Assembly: GCA_033961575.1 (NCBI GenBank)
Contig: CM066737.1
Location: forward strand, 86,238,271-86,302,270
Reading direction: 5' to 3'
Length of the DNA stretch: 64,000 nucleotides
Source: Aselliscus stoliczkanus
Taxonomy: Eukaryota > Chordata > Mammalia > Chiroptera > Hipposideridae
The position numbers and the translations under genes were made by a program. This document shows positions 46,495 to 57,905 of the stretch, piece after piece; the first letter of the stretch is position 1, and each line of letters opens with the position of its first letter. A model generated the notes under the pieces. That model saw only the letters and a list, made by a program, of their open reading frames with translations. It made no database searches and was not told the DNA's origin.

Positions 46495-47292
46495 ATCAAT
46501 CCTGTGGTACAGCTACTTTGGAAGGCACTTTGGTAGTTTCTTACAGAGCTGAACATACTCTTACTGTACAGTTCAGCAATTTCACTCCTCAGTATTTACC
46601 CAAAGGAGCTGAAAACTTATGTCCATACAAAAACCTGCACATGGATGTTTATGGCAGATTTATTCATTATTGCCAAAACTTGGAAGCAACCATTATGTCC
46701 TTCGGTAGATGAGAGAATAAATGAACTGTGGGACATCCAGACAATGGAATATTTATTATTCAGTACTAAAAAAGAAATGAGCTAGCAAGCCATGAAAAGA
46801 TATGGAGGAAACTTAAAATGCGTATTACTAAGTGAAATAAGCCTATCTGAAAAGGCTGCATACTGTATCACTCCAACTACATGAAATTCTGGAAAAAGCA
46901 AAACTATAGAGACAGTAAAAAGATCAGTGGTTGCCAGAAGTTAGGGAAAGGGAGGTATGAATTTGCAGAGCACAGAAGATTTTTAGAATGGTGTAACTAT
47001 TCTGTGTGATACTAAAATAATGGATTCATGTTATGATACATTTGTCCAAATTCATAGACTGTATGACACCAAGAGTGAATCCTAATGTAACCTATGGACT
47101 TTGGGTGATAATGATTTTTCAGTGTAGGTTCATTAATTGTAACAAATGTGTTACTCTGGTGGGGAATATTATTTATAACTGGAGAGACTGTGCATGTGTA
47201 GGGGCAGGAAGTATATGGAAAATCTCTGAGCTTTCTGCTCAATATCCCTATAAACCTAAGACTGCTCTAAAAAATAAAGTTTATTAAAAACA
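46495..47292 (+). mobile_element. Old L1 (L1M-type) 3' end, sense
   Basis: The C-terminal ORF2 region ('gaagcaaccattatgtcctt', 'acaatggaatatttattatt') runs into a 3' UTR ('ggttgccagaagttagggaa', 'ctatggactttgggtgataa') and ends 'aaaaataaagtttattaaaa' with an A-rich tail. Its 3' UTR differs from the younger copies in this window, which marks an older L1 subfamily. The 64-codon frame at 46518-46712 is a fragment of ORF2. Confidence 0.8.
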
Positions 47293-47294
47293 AA

Positions 47295-48995
47295 CAAACA
47301 TGTTGGGGAAAAAAATGAAACAAAACTCTGCTCTCCTTACTAGGGCCCAATAAAGCAGTTTTATGAAAAATATAACAGTAGGCAATTCAGAATTATTAAT
47401 GTTTTCCTTTTTACATGTTTAGTGTAGTTGTCACTAATCCTGTTTGCCAACTATTTCTAGCTCTCTGCTTTCCCAGAAAAATTTAGGATTGCATTACCTG
47501 GCACCATTTTGATTGGTGGGGCTATGTAACTAACTTTGGCCAATGGTCTGTGAAAGAAAGTGAGGTATGTCACATTCTCTGTGGCACAGCAATTGATTAA
47601 CCACATCTGAAAACATGGCTGAACCATCACCTTGGGTCATTTAGTGATGAGCAGAGCCTCTCTGACAACACACAGTGGACATGTAGCAGAAGTTAGAAAT
47701 AAATACTTGTTGTTTTCTACAACCGAGATTTGAGCTTTTTTCTTATGATAGCTTAAGTTAGCTTAGCCTGGTTGACACACATGAGGACGCTCTAGTGTAG
47801 ATGAGAATAACAGGACCTAGCTCAGTGTAATCTACAGCTCTATAGGAAAAGAGCAAAAGATAAAAGGCCTAAAGTATTGAGACTAGACAAAAACATTTCC
47901 CACTCAGCACAATAATGTAAACGCACAAAAGTGCCGAATACAAAGAGACAGATACAGAAGAAAGATATAATTTTACAACAGCAGCAAAAGCAGCAGGAGG
48001 AGTATTAAAGGCTAAGCGTTTTGTTCATTAGAAATAGGACTTAGGTAAATGCAGAGTTAGAGGAGCTGTGGCTTATGAAGCGATGGGACCTGGGGACTGA
48101 TAGTTGCAAATGTTGGGCCAGTTGGAAGCACAGGAAATTAATGAAAAAACCACTGGTAGCTCCCTGTGTGTATTTCTTATATGAATATTAGGTATATTGC
48201 GCTTATTAATTGAATGTGTTGAGATCCTGATTACTCTGCTGAGGTCTGCAGAGCACAATTTCATTTTTGTGGATAGGAACTTTTTCTCTGAATATGGAAG
48301 GATATCCTTGATATCAGTCATTCAAAAAAGAGAATGGATCTCAGAGAAGAAAAAGTGGTGGAGAGGGCACCTCTGTCATTTTGTAAAACTAGCTCATGAC
48401 TAAACTGTAATTTTGCGTCAAAATGCTCTATGCCTTTTCAGGAATGCTTCCTTACATACAGGTTTAGCATGAGGAACAAAAGTGGTTACAAATGGCTATG
48501 AAACTGTGAGCCACATTTTTCTCCTAACCACATTTCTTCTTCAGCATATTTATTTTAGTCCTTATGTCATTCTTTCACAAAGCATCACCCTTTTCTTTCA
48601 GATTCACCTTGTATTAAGAGCATTATGTCTAGAGTTTCAGGATTAAGGTATAATCTTGAGTGTTGGCACTTTGATCGCCTTTGGTTTACATTCCAGCCAC
48701 AATGGAACACTGAAGAGGTGGGTCAAAAGCCTTTAATGAATTAACTATCATTAAAACATGGTGTAATGACAGATATAAGAGTTTCTGAATCTGAATAGCT
48801 TCTTATTAATTCCTATTATAAAATGAGAAAGCAATTCCTGCTTTCTTAGGTTGTTATGTGGCCTGAGGTGATCATGCTTTTATCGTTTCTTACACCATCA
48901 GTGCAAAATAAAAATGTTGCTTTCTGATACAATCCCCATTTCACTCATGATCCATCGAAATAATTGCTCATTCAGAACATCATGGTTGGTAAGGT
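47295..48995. other. Unassigned, with a probable old repeat at 47450-47790
   Basis: 47450-47790 ('ctttggccaatggtctgtga', 'aataaatacttgttgttttc', 'cttagcctggttgacaca') has the look of an old polyadenylated LTR or MER-type repeat related to 11610-11790. The rest is unassigned. Confidence 0.4.
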
Positions 48996-49001
48996 AGAAT
49001 A

Positions 49002-49156
49002 CAGTAATACCTTGGTTTGTGAGCATAATGCGTTCTGGAAACAAACTACTCGTATTGCAAGGCATTGCTCTTTTACCAAGTTAAATGTATTAGCAATGTT
49101 TGCTCTTCTTGGGGAGCACTTGCAAACCAAGTTACTTGCAATCCAAGGTTTTACTG
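49002..49156. mobile_element. Tigger-type MITE (155 bp)
   Basis: Termini 'cagtaataccttggtttg' and, in reverse, 'cagtaaaaccttggattg' form an 18-bp imperfect inverted repeat, with TA at 49000-49001 and 49157-49158. The body 'gagcataatgcgttctggaa' fits the pogo/Tigger-derived MITEs. A 108-codon frame that crosses it (48964-49290) is not a gene. Confidence 0.85.
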
Positions 49157-49159
49157 TAT

Positions 49160-49738
49160 TTCTGTTTGTATTTGTAACACATGTAATTCAACTACACATA
49201 TTCAAAGACAAGAAAATGTCAAAAAATGCATCTCATTATGTCTTTTTCCTCCTCCAGGATCCCAGTCAAGGGGCTCCAATATATATCTGATCCTCATCTG
49301 TTTCTGTAAATATTTGGGGAGTGTAAGTTTGGACAGTGTGAATTTGCATTTTAGCATTTTTAGTGGGAAACATAATAATGTATTCCCAGCCCATGCAGAC
49401 AATTTCTCTAATAATGCAATCCATCAAGGATTTCTTCATAATAGGAACCTATCATAACACCTAGTCTTTAAATATTTAACTTAATGTGCTCATTAATGAA
49501 TATACTTATATATGGTTTGCTATAATGCTTTACAGTAGTGGATATAAATTACATTTTCTTTCTATAGTTCAATAAATATATACTATAGGTAAAGAAACAA
49601 TGCAATAATATATAAATGATATTACCTGACCAAACATCACCCATCACCAGGAACACACCTGCAGACCAGTAAAGTTAGGTTTATGCTGGCTACAGCAAAG
49701 GGGACTGCACCCTAGGAAATATATACGTATAATCTAAT
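49160..49738. other. No recognisable feature
   Basis: Unassigned. The 130-codon frame at 49065-49457 overlaps the Tigger-type MITE and has no motif. Confidence 0.5.
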
Positions 49739-49793
49739 ATACTATATATGTATATGTATGTGTATATATGTGTGTATACACACACACAAACAC
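49739..49793. repeat. TA/TG-rich and (CA)n simple repeat
   Basis: Alternating purine-pyrimidine tract directly next to the MITE copy B, obscuring its left flank. Confidence 0.85.
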
Positions 49794-50030
49794 ACACAAG
49801 GTGCCAAAAATGTATACACATTCTAAGAAAGGAAAAAAAACTGTTAAAATTGTAATACTCAATATATACTGATAACGAAAGATGAATACATGTCACGTTT
49901 GACTTCTGCAATGACAAGAGGTGCTCAAAGTGGTTCCCATCAGCGTCCAGACACTTCTGTTTACGGTGAAGTACTGCTTGAATAATATTGACCAAAGTGT
50001 CCACTTGTATACATGCTATTGGCACCCCTG
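49794..50030 (-). mobile_element. Tc1/mariner-type MITE, copy B (about 237 bp)
   Basis: Plus-strand left end 'aaggtgccaaaaatgtatac'; right end in reverse 'caggggtgccaatagcatgt'. On the minus strand the interior reads 'QKCLDADGNHFEHLL' then a stop, as in copy A at 32719-32955. The two align throughout, including 'ctttggtcaa' and 'tcaagcagta' blocks. The target duplication is hidden by the CA repeat on the left. Confidence 0.88.
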
Positions 50031-50034
50031 GTGT

Positions 50035-50995
50035 ATATATCTAGGAGATGGGAGGATTAAAGCAGGACTGTAGTTGACATTGGTAAAGAAGCAGCAATCT
50101 CCATCAGAAAATGGAGATCTCTAGTTTCTGTAGTGCTTTGCAGACTGGCTTTATCTCTGTCTTGTTCTCTGCAGGTGTGGTCACTGAGTAGCCTTACTTG
50201 AGTCCTGTTTTAGATTCTGTAAGCATTGTATGCATTCAGTTAGGCACAGCAAGGCCTGGAAAGGCATTGTTTTACTTTGTCACTATCTAATTTGTATCTA
50301 GATTAGTACTGTCCTCAGACTTTTGCCAGAACTAAATACTGGGATCCTTGAAAGACTAAAGACTCAGGAAAAAGTCGATGAAGATGAAAATAACACACAA
50401 TAAGTTTAAACAACTTGAACATCAGACTTGATTCTACAAGGAGAACAGCTGAGCTAGGACTACAGCACACTATATATCTCTCCTGGATACCTTATTAAAT
50501 CAGCATACATGTATTTTTAAATTTAAACATTGAATTTTAGGTAAATTTTGAAATAACTTATTAGAGCAAATATTTAGATAGTAAGAGTATGTTCAATGGG
50601 GTAGGGCATGTGTCAACTACCAATAGCATAAATTCTCTATGGTAGCACATTTCTGTATGAATCATGATGTATTACAAAAAATCACCTTTATTATCTCTTA
50701 AATTTAAAATTTGTTTTCTAATAATGTATTTTATTGGTAGCAAATCAAAATAAATTCAAGCAATTACTGTATCATCTAGTTTAAGAGAAAAAATATTTGT
50801 TACTAGATTTTTGTAAAGGTCTTAACTACTTCAGTTGAAGCTGAACTCATCATAAGATTGTATCTTGGTATAATATCAAACCTTGTGAGTGTTCTATAAG
50901 TATTAATGATTATTAAATGATCTTCTGGGGAAGCACTTTGTGCTTTTTGAATCACTAACCTGATTCCAGTTAATATTTCAAGGAAGAAAACAATG
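50035..50995. other. No recognisable feature
   Basis: Unassigned; the 76-codon frame at 50803-51033 has no motif and runs into a SINE. Confidence 0.5.
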
Positions 50996-51013
50996 TTTAA
51001 AAATTCTGGTTGG

Positions 51014-51437
51014 GGGTCGTCCGAGTGGCGCATTGGTTAAGAGCTGGTTTGGGGACGCCAGCGTCCTCGGTTCGGATCCCACATATGAGGGCCAATGACT
51101 GCCCTCTACAGCTAACAACACCTCCACCTGGAGCTGGGCTGTGCGAGCCTGGTGACGGTGTAGGCTGCAGCCCCTGCTGCAGTGGGCTGCCATAGGCTAC
51201 AGTGAGCGGCCAGCAGCCAGCGTGAGCTGCCAATAGCCGCGGTAAGCGACCATCCAGAGGCCGGCGACCGATCTGCTTCATCCAGGAAGAGCGCAATGAC
51301 GATACCAACATGGGCCAGTGAAGCAACGTCCTCCGCAACTAGACTGAAGAACAAAAGGACAGCAACTTGTCTGTTCCCCTTCCCCAACTCCCCAACACTA
51401 TTCTCCTCCTCCAATCTCTCAGTAAAAACTTTAAATA
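51014..51437 (+). mobile_element. Composite SINE, sense (about 425 bp)
   Basis: Head 'gtggcgcattggttaagagc' and 'ggttcggatcccacatatg' (as in the short SINE), then a link 'gccctctacagctaacaaca', a GC-rich middle ('gctgcagcccctgctgcagt', 'ggccagcagccagcgtgag'), and a Rhin-1-like tail ('aacatgggccagtgaagca', 'ccccttccccaactcccc'). Flanks 'aaaaattctggttgg' at 50999-51013 and 51438-51452 are a perfect 15-bp target duplication. Confidence 0.94.
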
Positions 51438-51454
51438 AAAAATTCTGGTTGGTA

Positions 51455-52040
51455 ATCGATGTTCAAATTGATAGACTGATACAAAAGAAATAGTATTCTT
51501 GGAACACCCCCAATAAAGCAATTTCTCAGTCTGTTTAGACATGAGAAACAGGTGCAAAAATTTTAAAGTTTCTAAGGTTACTTTCAAGCATCTTGAAAAA
51601 TCTGAAAAGTTACTCTAAGAGTGAGTAAAATTTGTTTAGCATCTGTTTTTATTAAATATATTCACACAGTTTCTACACTAATAATTTTTTAAAAATTTAT
51701 ATTATGTAAAGTAAAATCATAAGGAAATGTCACGAAAAATGTAAATAATATGTGAAGGTGATAGTAAGTTTAGTCACAGTATGTCATAATTAGGAAACCC
51801 AGTAATGCACAGGAAGTGCAAGCGAGAATTGTTAGTGTACAAATTTAAGAAACTCTCTTGACATAAAGCCACTTTACAGGATATTGTCAGGGAGAGGAAG
51901 AAAGTGTGCCAAGGAGGGTAAGGAGAGCAAAGGGATAAGGGACAGAAACAGGTAAGCACTGAGTAGTATTCAAAAGTAGTCCGTTTGAGAGAGACAGATT
52001 TCTCCACTAGCTCCATCGTCTTCATGAGAGCTATAACCTT
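51455..52040. other. No recognisable feature
   Basis: Unassigned AT-rich DNA. Confidence 0.5.
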
Positions 52041-52041
52041 C

Positions 52042-52165
52042 ATTAAACTCAGATTCTTTAACTGTCATATGGTAATAATATGCTACAGTTTTGTGTGAAT
52101 TAAATATGATGTTATATGTAAAGCTGTTTGTCTAGTTACTGACATCATGCTTGTGCTCAATAAAG
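52042..52165 (+). repeat. Probable MIR fragment, sense
   Basis: 'ctcagattctttaactgtca', 'ttgtgtgaattaaatatga' and a final 'cttgtgctcaataaa' follow MIR order. The copy is interrupted by the composite SINE at 52177. Confidence 0.55.
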
Positions 52166-52176
52166 AAAAAATTATG

Positions 52177-52640
52177 GGGGGCTGACCAAGTGGTTCAGTT
52201 GGTTAAGAGTTGGCTTGGGAGTGTGAGCTCTGAGCAGCTGGGCTGCCGGTTCGGTTCCCACATGGGCCAGTGATGTTGCACCCTCTACAGCTAAGATGGT
52301 GAAAAACAGCTTGACCTGGAGCTGGGCTGCTGTTGAGTTGCAGGTGACGGCGTAGGCTGCAGTGGGCTGCCATTAGCTACCGTGAGTGGCTGGCAGCCAT
52401 CATGAGTGTCCGGCAGCTGGCGTGGGCTCTCGTGAGCTGCTCTGAGCCACTGTGAACGGCTGTCCAATGGCTGGCAACTGATCTGCCTCACCCGGGAAGA
52501 GTGCAATGATCATAATACCAACATGGGCCAGTGAAGTGACATCCTCCACAACTAGACTGAAGAACAACTTGTCTGCTCCCCTTCCATGATTCCCCAACGC
52601 TGTTCCCCTACCCCAATTCCCCAATAAAAATCTTAAAAAA
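52177..52640 (+). mobile_element. Composite SINE, sense (about 465 bp)
   Basis: Head 'aagtggttcagttggttaag' and 'cggttcggttcccacatggg', link 'ctctacagctaagatggtga', repeated 'gagtggctggcagc'-like middle units, tail 'ccccaattccccaataaaaa'. Flanks 'aaagaaaaaattatg' at 52162-52176 and 52641-52655 are a perfect 15-bp target duplication. Confidence 0.94.
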
Positions 52641-52659
52641 AAAGAAAAAATTATGATAA

Positions 52660-53130
52660 CGTTAATATCCCTTTGTGAATTTATCACAATAAAGATAGCT
52701 TTATGATATTTCTAAATCTTTATATATGTAAATGTAGAAGAAAGTACATACTCTGAAACACACTACCTCAAGAAAGCTTCCATTAGTTTTAATAACCATC
52801 TTTTCATGTATCTTTGTATATACCATACATAAAAATATATGCATACATACAGATGTATATACTTTTACAAAAGTGGTCTTCCATAATACATCATTTTCAA
52901 ATCAAGTACATTTTTAAAAACAATTTTCTTTTTTTATATTCCCTCCCCCTCTTTCTCCTGACTCCCTGCCACTCCTACAAGGAGGTAACCAATATTAACA
53001 GCTGGGTATTTATCCTTTCAAATTCATCTCAATGGTCATACAACCATATACATAGGTGCATGCACATGCATGCACACACTCAAAGATATAAGGCATTAAT
53101 TTCATATATCCAACTCTGTATCTTGTCTTT
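52660..53130. other. No recognisable feature
   Basis: Unassigned; a 107-codon frame at 52814-53137 lies over a low-complexity ATAC/CATG-rich stretch. Confidence 0.5.
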
Positions 53131-53150
53131 TGACTGAATGATAAATTTTT

Positions 53151-53908
53151 TAAAATAATTTTTATTAAATTTATTGGGGTGACATTGGTAAGTAAAATTA
53201 TGTAGGTTTCAAGTGTATGTTTCTATAATACACTATCTATATATTGCATTGTGTGTTCATCACCCAGAGTTAGTTCTCCTTCCATCACCATATATTTCAC
53301 CCCCTTTTCCCTCTTCTGCTACACCCTCCCGCCTTCCCTCTGGAAACCACTAAACTGTTGTATGTGTCTATGAGTTTTTGTTTCTTTGTTGCTTTCAGTT
53401 TTATATCCCACGGATGAGTGAAGTCATATGGTTCTCAAGCTATTAGGGAAATAAATCACAACCACAATGAGATACCACCTTGCACTTGTTAGAATGGCTG
53501 TCATCAACAAGACAATAATAACAAGTGTTGTAGAGGCTGTGGAGAAAAAGGAACCCTCATACACTGCTGGTGGGAATGTACATTGATACAGCCACTATGG
53601 AAAACATTATAGAGGTTCCTCAAAACATTAAGAATAGAATTACCATATGACCTAGCTATCCCTCTTCTGGATATCTACTCCAAAATCTCAAAACATCCGT
53701 AAAGATATATGTACCTTGAAGTTCATTGCGGCATCATTCACAGTGGCCAAGACATGGAAACAACCAAAGTGTCCTTCGATAGATGACTGAATAAAGAAGA
53801 TGTGGTACATATATACGATAGAATGTTATTCTGCCATAAGAAAAGATGAAATATGCCATGTGCAACATGAATGGATCTTGAGATTATCATGCTAAGCGAA
53901 ATAAGTTA
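53151..53908 (-). mobile_element. L1 with 5' inversion (twin priming)
   Basis: The left part (53151-53440) is the L1 3' UTR in antisense. The right part (53441-53908) is the adjacent upstream ORF2 sequence in sense ('cacaaccacaatgagatacc' to 'gctaagcgaaataagtta'). The two parts meet at sequences that are neighbours in an uninverted L1. Both lie within one perfect 19-bp target duplication 'gactgaatgataaattttt' (53132-53150 and 53909-53927), so this was one event. Confidence 0.93.
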
Positions 53909-53971
53909 GACTGAATGATAAATTTTTGAAATCTATTCAAGACAATGAGGGTAGCTTCTACTCATTATTTT

Positions 53972-54072
53972 TTTTTTTTTGAGGGCAGTGTCACTGGCCC
54001 TCATATGCGGGTCTGAAACAGGGCCGCTGGCTTCTCAAGCCAGTGCTTAACCACCGTGCCACTCGGCCAGCC
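53972..54072 (-). mobile_element. Short tRNA-derived SINE, antisense
   Basis: 'gagggcagtgtcactggccc' to 'ccactcggccagc'. Flanks 'ctactcattattttt' at about 53957-53971 and 54073-54087 are a 15-bp target duplication merging into the T tail. Confidence 0.92.
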
Positions 54073-54089
54073 CTACTCATTATTTTTAA

Positions 54090-56730
54090 TGGCAACATAA
54101 TGTTCATAGTGTGTCTGTACCATGATTTATTCAAATATTTACTATTTCCACCTCATTGACTGTACAAATTGTGCTGGAATAAACATCTTTGTACTAGATG
54201 TCCTTGAAAACATTTTACTTTTTACTAGCTTTCCCTTCAACTCCTGAATTTTGGTTAATTAATTAAACATCTAAAATTCTAACTATTAATCTTTTTATAG
54301 TATGATTATTTGACTTAAATGTTATACATTTTATTTTCAATTTTCAAAATATTATTTGACTTAAATCTTATAATCACTGCATTATTTATATCTATATATT
54401 AATGTGTAATATATATGTACATATGTGTACAGAGTAAAAATGGATGAAAAATCTTGTATCTCCCATTATTTTCTCTTCTACGCATGTATTCACCTTTCCC
54501 ATCTTAATTCAGTTTTGAGTCAATAATTATCTGATTAGGTAAGTATTTTCCTCATATAGAGTGTGTTGATGTTATAAATAAGAACTGAATTTTAAAAAAT
54601 ATTTGATAGGTGTATAAAATTTAGAAATCATTATCTTTTTTGTCAGTAGCTTAGCAATGGCTCTTGTAGCTTCAAGTGTCAAATGCCTGCCTGAACTTTT
54701 CCTTTATAAATACATTTTGTTTCTTACTCTCTTCTAGATTTTGTAAGATACTTCTCTTTATCCTTTGAGTTCAGGAATTTTGCCATGATATGCTTAAATG
54801 GATAAATTTTCTTATCAAACCTAACTAAAATTCAATGATTCTGTTCAATATTCACACTTAAGTCTTTCTTTACCTAAGGGAAATGTTTTGTTATTGTTTA
54901 ATCATCCTTTCTTTTCCAACATTTCTGTTCTCTCATTCTGAACTTTTTGTGTTCATATATTGGGCTTCCAAATCTGATATCTAGTACTCTTTTTTTTTTC
55001 TTCTTCTGGAACTACCATCCATTTTTTATATCTTTATTTTCAAATATGTTTTCTCTTGATTTTTCAAAGCCATTAATTCATGTCTGAATAGTGAAGCTTT
55101 TCTTGGTTAAAATTTCTGTGCTGAACTTTTAAATTTAAAAATCTTGGGGTTGTTTGTTTGGTTTGTTGGTTGGTTTCAGGACTCTATGCTTCAACTCGGT
55201 CTCCTTTATGCAATCATCTTTGCCTAACTCCAATCCTTGTTGTCTTATTTGTTTTTCCTCATAGGTCTCAGGGTTTCTTTTGGGCTTTGTTACTTGTCTT
55301 TATTTTTCTCTTGGCTCTGATCAGACTTGGGGTCATGTCTGATGTCCTGGGTACTTTACGCAGAGGCACTCTCTACAGTGGTGAGGAGTTAGAAGGCTCT
55401 GGCTATTGGGGATGTCAGTAACCTAGGTCACAAATTGTCACTTCCCCATAGAATCACCAGAAGGAAGCCTCTCTGCTGTCTATTCAGTGACAAAGATCAA
55501 GAATTTAGAGACCACTCCTCTGAGACACTTCAGTAATTATGGAGACCACTAGGTCTGTCAGAAACACTTACAGCAGCCAGCATCATCAGTCCACTTGTGT
55601 ATAGATTCTGAAGGCAAGTTCTACCAAGCAACTATGATATCCTGAGTTTCCTCCTAAGGCTTTCACCAGTCATTCACAGACCTTGGTCTCACCCAGAGAG
55701 GCAAAGTCTTTTGCCAGCTCTGTTTCAGATCAGACACCAGCGGAACACATGCCCAGTATCTCACGCACTGCTCTCCACCTGTCTGTGGGCTCCAGCAAGT
55801 ATTCTGTATGTAAGTGACAGTTTGGAGTTGGATTGAAGTTGGAAGAGAGGGCCACAAAGATAGGCTTTCATCTTCCCCAGAAAGTCCTATGATCCTTAGC
55901 ATTTTAAGTTTTTACTTCCCTTGTCATAAAACACTCATCATGGTAAACTGTAAATACATGATTACTTTTCTGATTACAAGGTAATAAGGGCTCCATCAAG
56001 GTTGGGTGTTCTGAACATCTAATTCCCTGTTTTACCTACAGTGCTAGCATATATTAGGTGATAAATATATATTTAAGGAATAAATGAAGTTATAAATGTA
56101 TGATAATGAATTGAAAGAAGATTCATCAAAAACCATAGAAAAATAGAAATTAAACAATCCCTCTCTACTTGAGAAGCAAAAAGGTTGCTGTCAGGAGACC
56201 ATGCAAGTAAGCTGGGGCCAGAACAGAAAATGTCTTCACAATCACAGTCATTGTTCATTTATGAAATGCATATTGAAAAAGACTTGGAGCATGGTGCCAA
56301 TAGAAAAGAACTTGTCAGTTTTACATATGAGCTATAGTCTTAATATTGTCAGATGCTGAATATTTTGTTAATTAAATTGCCTAATATAATTCTGTGCCAA
56401 CAGTGCTTAAAAATATGGTTCACAGGGAGAAAATAGCATTGTCTTGTTCAATGTAATTGGTGTTCTCATATGTAAGGCATAGTGTAGCAAGAGAGATTCT
56501 TATAAAAGGTATAATTATACCCCTAATTATTCATTTATTTTCTTGAAAATATTTTGTGACAAGTATGCTAAATTCCTTGTTAGACCCTGAAGATTCAATG
56601 CTGAACAAATCAGAAATGCTATGAACTCTATGGAATTAATAGGCTAATGGGTGTTTAAATAAGTAAAGAGCCTACAGTAGGGCACAATAGGGACTATATA
56701 TTGTATTTGTTAGAGTAATACTTGCTGTTA
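54090..56730. other. Long unassigned stretch
   Basis: No gene or named repeat in 2.6 kb. 54640-55140 is T-rich and faintly LINE-like but cannot be named. 55158-55421 gives an 87-codon frame with a hydrophobic centre and no family match. A weak L2-like segment may lie near 56570-56670. Confidence 0.45.
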
Positions 56731-56748
56731 TAGAAGATAAACCCTCAA

Positions 56749-57889
56749 GATAAAGGAACCCTCATACTCTGTTGGTGGAAATGCAGATTAGCACAGCTGC
56801 TATGGAAGGCAGTGTGGAGGTTCCTCAAAAAATTAAGAATGAATGGCCAGGGGCCGGCTGAGTGGCACATTGGTTAAGAGCTGGTTTTGGGATGCCAGTG
56901 GCCCCTGTTGGGATAACATATATGAGGGCCAGTGACACTGCCCTCTACAGCTAAGATGGTGAACAACAGCTTCACCTGGAGCTAGGCTGTGTGAGCCCTG
57001 GCAATTGTGTAGGCTGCAGCCCCTGCTGCAGTGGGCTGCCATAGGCTACAGTGAGTGTCCGGCAGCCAGCGAGAGCGGCTGGCAGGCAGCGTGAGCTGCC
57101 AATAGCCACGGTGAGCGACCATCCAGAGGCCGGCGACCGATCTACCTCATCCGGGAAGAGCGCAATGACGATACCAACATGGGCCAATGAAGCAATGTCC
57201 TCCGCAACTGGACTGAAGAACAAAAAGACAGCAACTTGTCTGTTCCCCTTCCCCAATTCTCCAATAAAATCTTTAGGAAAAAAAAAGAATGAATGGCCAT
57301 AAGACCCAGCAATCCCTCTTCTGGGTATCTATCCAGAAAAATCTGAAAGCATTTTTCCATAAGGATATATGTGCTCCGATGTTCATTGCAGCTTAATATT
57401 CAGTGGTCAATACATGGAAACAACCAAAGTGTCTTTTGATAAATGATTGGATAAAGAAAATGTGGTATATATACACAATGGAATACTACTCTGTCATAAG
57501 AAAAATGAAATAGTGCCATTTGCAACAACATGGATGGATCTTGAGATTATTATCCTATGAAAAATAAGTCAGACTGGAAAAGTCGAGAGGCATATGATTT
57601 CACTGATATGTGGGATATAAAACTGAAAACAACAAAAAAACAAGACAAGCAGGTGAAGAAACAAAAGTCATAGACACAGACAATAGTTTAGTAGTTACCA
57701 GAGGGTAAGGGGGGAGGGCTGATGGTAGATGAGGATAAAAGTTATCAAATTTATGGTGATGAGGGAGAACTGACTCTGGGTGGTGAACACACAATGTGAT
57801 ATATAGATGGTGTATTACTGAATTGTACACCTGAAACCTATGTAACTTTACTAACAATTGTCACCCCCAAAAACTTACAAAAAAAACAC
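56749..57889 (+). mobile_element. 5'-truncated L1, sense, carrying a nested composite SINE
   Basis: The C-terminal ORF2 region ('aaggaaccctcatactctgt') is interrupted by a SINE at 56850-57284, then resumes ('aagacccagcaatccctctt') through the stop region into the 3' UTR ('gtagttaccagagggtaagg', 'attgtacacctgaaacctat') and an A-rich tail. Flanks 'gaagataaaccctcaa' at 56733-56748 and 57890-57905 are a perfect 16-bp target duplication. Confidence 0.94.
56850..57284 (+). mobile_element. Composite SINE nested in the L1 (435 bp)
   Basis: Starts 'ggggccggctgagtggcaca' with 'ttggttaagagctgg', link 'ctctacagctaagatggtga', GC-rich middle and tail 'ccccaattctccaataaaat'. Flanks 'aagaatgaatggcca' at 56835-56849 and 57285-57299 are a perfect 15-bp target duplication inside L1 sequence. 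This copy is very close in sequence to the one at 51014. Confidence 0.95.
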
Positions 57890-57905
57890 GAAGATAAACC
57901 CTCAA

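Noticed and set aside
51010..51414. Up to four overlapping frames of 60-113 codons on both strands
   Set aside because: All lie inside a composite SINE; similar frames recur in its other copies (52291, 56833, 59679, 62515).
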